A stretch of 64,000 nucleotides of DNA from Vreelandella sedimenti (GTDB lineage: Bacteria > Pseudomonadota > Gammaproteobacteria > Pseudomonadales > Halomonadaceae): assembly GCF_013416325.1 (NCBI RefSeq), contig NZ_JACCGK010000007.1, forward strand, positions 182,813-246,812. Reading direction: 5' to 3'. Below are positions 63,106 through 64,000 of this stretch, one piece after another. The notes under the pieces are model-generated. The model saw nothing but the letters and a program-made list of their open reading frames with translations. It ran no database searches and was not told the DNA's origin. The position numbers and the translations under genes were made by a program. The stretch's first letter is position 1, and every line of letters starts with the position of its first letter.

Positions 63106-63426
63106 ATGCAGCCCTTATCGCCTGATGTTTTGGCTATTCTTCTTCCTCTCGGCATCCTGTGTGCCGCCCTACTCCTGTTTGGGACCGGCTTGGTTTGGGC
63201 CCGCTACCGCGATCACAAAAGCGAGGAAAATCGAGAAAAGTTGATTCAAACCATATTGGACCTGGTCGAACCTTGGGCGGGCTCTCGAACTGCTGCCTGG
63301 GCGTGGTATCGAACATATACAATTTCTGCCTTGGGGGGACTGACAGCCGAACAACTGATTATGCGGGGCAGGGCTAATGATGTAATCGCTTACCTCACCC
63401 ACATCCGCCAAGGTGGTCATGCTTAA
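63106..63426 (+). CDS. Small protein with TM helix and antitoxin-like (DUF2384-type) C-terminus
   Basis: 106 residues. The N-terminus is one membrane helix (AILLPLGILCAALLLFGTGLVW), then a charged segment, and the C-terminal part WAWYRTYTISALGGLTAEQLIMRGRANDVIAYLTHI resembles the RES-Xre/ParS-type antitoxin tail (DUF2384). The two halves are an odd combination and may be a fusion. No partner toxin is seen. AT-richer than the core region. Confidence 0.5.
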   Translation: MQPLSPDVLAILLPLGILCAALLLFGTGLVWARYRDHKSEENREKLIQTILDLVEPWAGSRTAAWAWYRTYTISALGGLTAEQLIMRGRANDVIAYLTHIRQGGHA

Positions 63427-64000
63427 CACAGCTTATTGCTCATTTGCCGATTTATTTTCCAGCCGTAATCACCGGAGATAGGCTAAGCAGTATCTTACAA
63501 AAGGCGGCGAATGATCTTTAACGTAACGGAAGTTAAAATTATGTGTCGGCGAATAAACGTTACACTCTACAAGCGCACGACTCCCATCCTATACCATGGA
63601 GCTATACTTTATAAGAATTCGGTGCTAAGTAAGCATCGTCCAGCGCTGTGTTAAAACAGTATGACATCGCTGCTAATATCAGCTGATAACAGCTAAACCG
63701 ATGAGCGTTATATTCAGTACTAGAAACAGCTCTGCGAGAGGTGTCAAGCAGACCACGATCAGTAAACGCCCCAAGACCACTCTCTTTTCACAATTTCTCT
63801 TATCAAGATCAAACACCTTTGCCCATGGCTAAAACCATTGACTACAATAATAACCACCTTTCTTTTAAACAGGCCGATTGCGCCCAGCCTATAAAAAATT
63901 TACTAGGCGTTTTAGCATGACATCAGGTAAAATATTGTGTATTTATAGCTACCTAAACCATGGTGCTAGTAAGTGGTTATGCAAAAGTTATCGAGTTACT
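63427..64000. other. Non-coding AT-rich tail of the window
   Basis: About 570 bp without an open frame I would call. A short open frame from the ATG at 63960 runs to the window edge and could be the start of a gene, but too little is visible. No repeat or RNA gene is recognised. Confidence 0.5.

Overview
The window reads as chromosome of a halophilic, facultatively anaerobic gammaproteobacterium, most likely Halomonas or a close relative. This is an inference from protein similarity as I remember it (acidic proteins, PhaB, NsrR-controlled denitrification genes, UbiUVT); no database was searched. The core is an anaerobic respiration and denitrification island of about 55 kb, flanked on the left by an element integrated at tRNA-fMet and on the right by decaying mobile DNA.

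Layout. 1-2.8 kb: the 3' part of a DUF349 gene, an acetoacetyl-CoA reductase gene and initiator tRNA-fMet. 2.8-5.8 kb: a small integration module (three 11-bp repeats, a repressor, an excisionase-like protein, a tyrosine integrase and an HD-domain protein). 6-17 kb, leftward: narGHJI, a PpiC-type isomerase, moaB, moeA, a DGC zinc-binding protein and moaA, forming the membrane nitrate reductase with part of its cofactor pathway. 17.2-23.9 kb: the oxygen-independent biosynthesis block hemN, ubiU, ubiV, nrdD (split, with a separate glycyl-radical peptide) and nrdG. 24-39 kb: the nitric-oxide block with nsrR, a small membrane protein, nnrS, a secreted protein, hmp, ubiT, a cytochrome c, norEF, norCBQD, an orphan sdhB, a chimeric pseudogene and a second nnrS-like gene. 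38.6-40.9 kb: P450, Yip1-like and DUF488 genes. 41-49.2 kb: a cytochrome c followed by nosRZDFYL. 49.3-59 kb: three leftward small genes, narXL and three nitrate/nitrite transporters with a universal stress protein. 59-64 kb: a CMD-family gene, a MarR regulator, a second Yip1/DUF488 pair, an IS3 remnant, an HPP-family membrane protein, an antitoxin remnant and AT-rich DNA without clear genes.

How it works together. NarK-type carriers exchange nitrate and nitrite, NarGHI reduces nitrate at the membrane, NorCB reduces NO and NosZ reduces N2O. NarXL senses nitrate, and a textbook 7-2-7 NarL site lies upstream of narK. FNR-type boxes lie upstream of hemN/ubiU, nrdD, ubiT/cytochrome c and the nos operon. 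NsrR-like 23-bp dyads lie upstream of the 24.55-kb membrane-protein gene, nnrS, hmp, the cytochrome c/norEF genes, norCB and sdhB, with weaker ones near hemN, nsrR and the nos-linked cytochrome. No nitrite reductase (nirS or nirK), moaC/D/E or nosX is present, so these must lie elsewhere or be missing.

Most interesting points: the NsrR-like operator set, which pulls in proteins of unknown role and a stand-alone succinate dehydrogenase iron-sulfur subunit; the MarR/P450/Yip1/DUF488 duplicated modules sharing one palindrome; the split class III ribonucleotide reductase; a 217-bp tandem duplication of the hemN end; and a fused pseudogene made from two unrelated genes.
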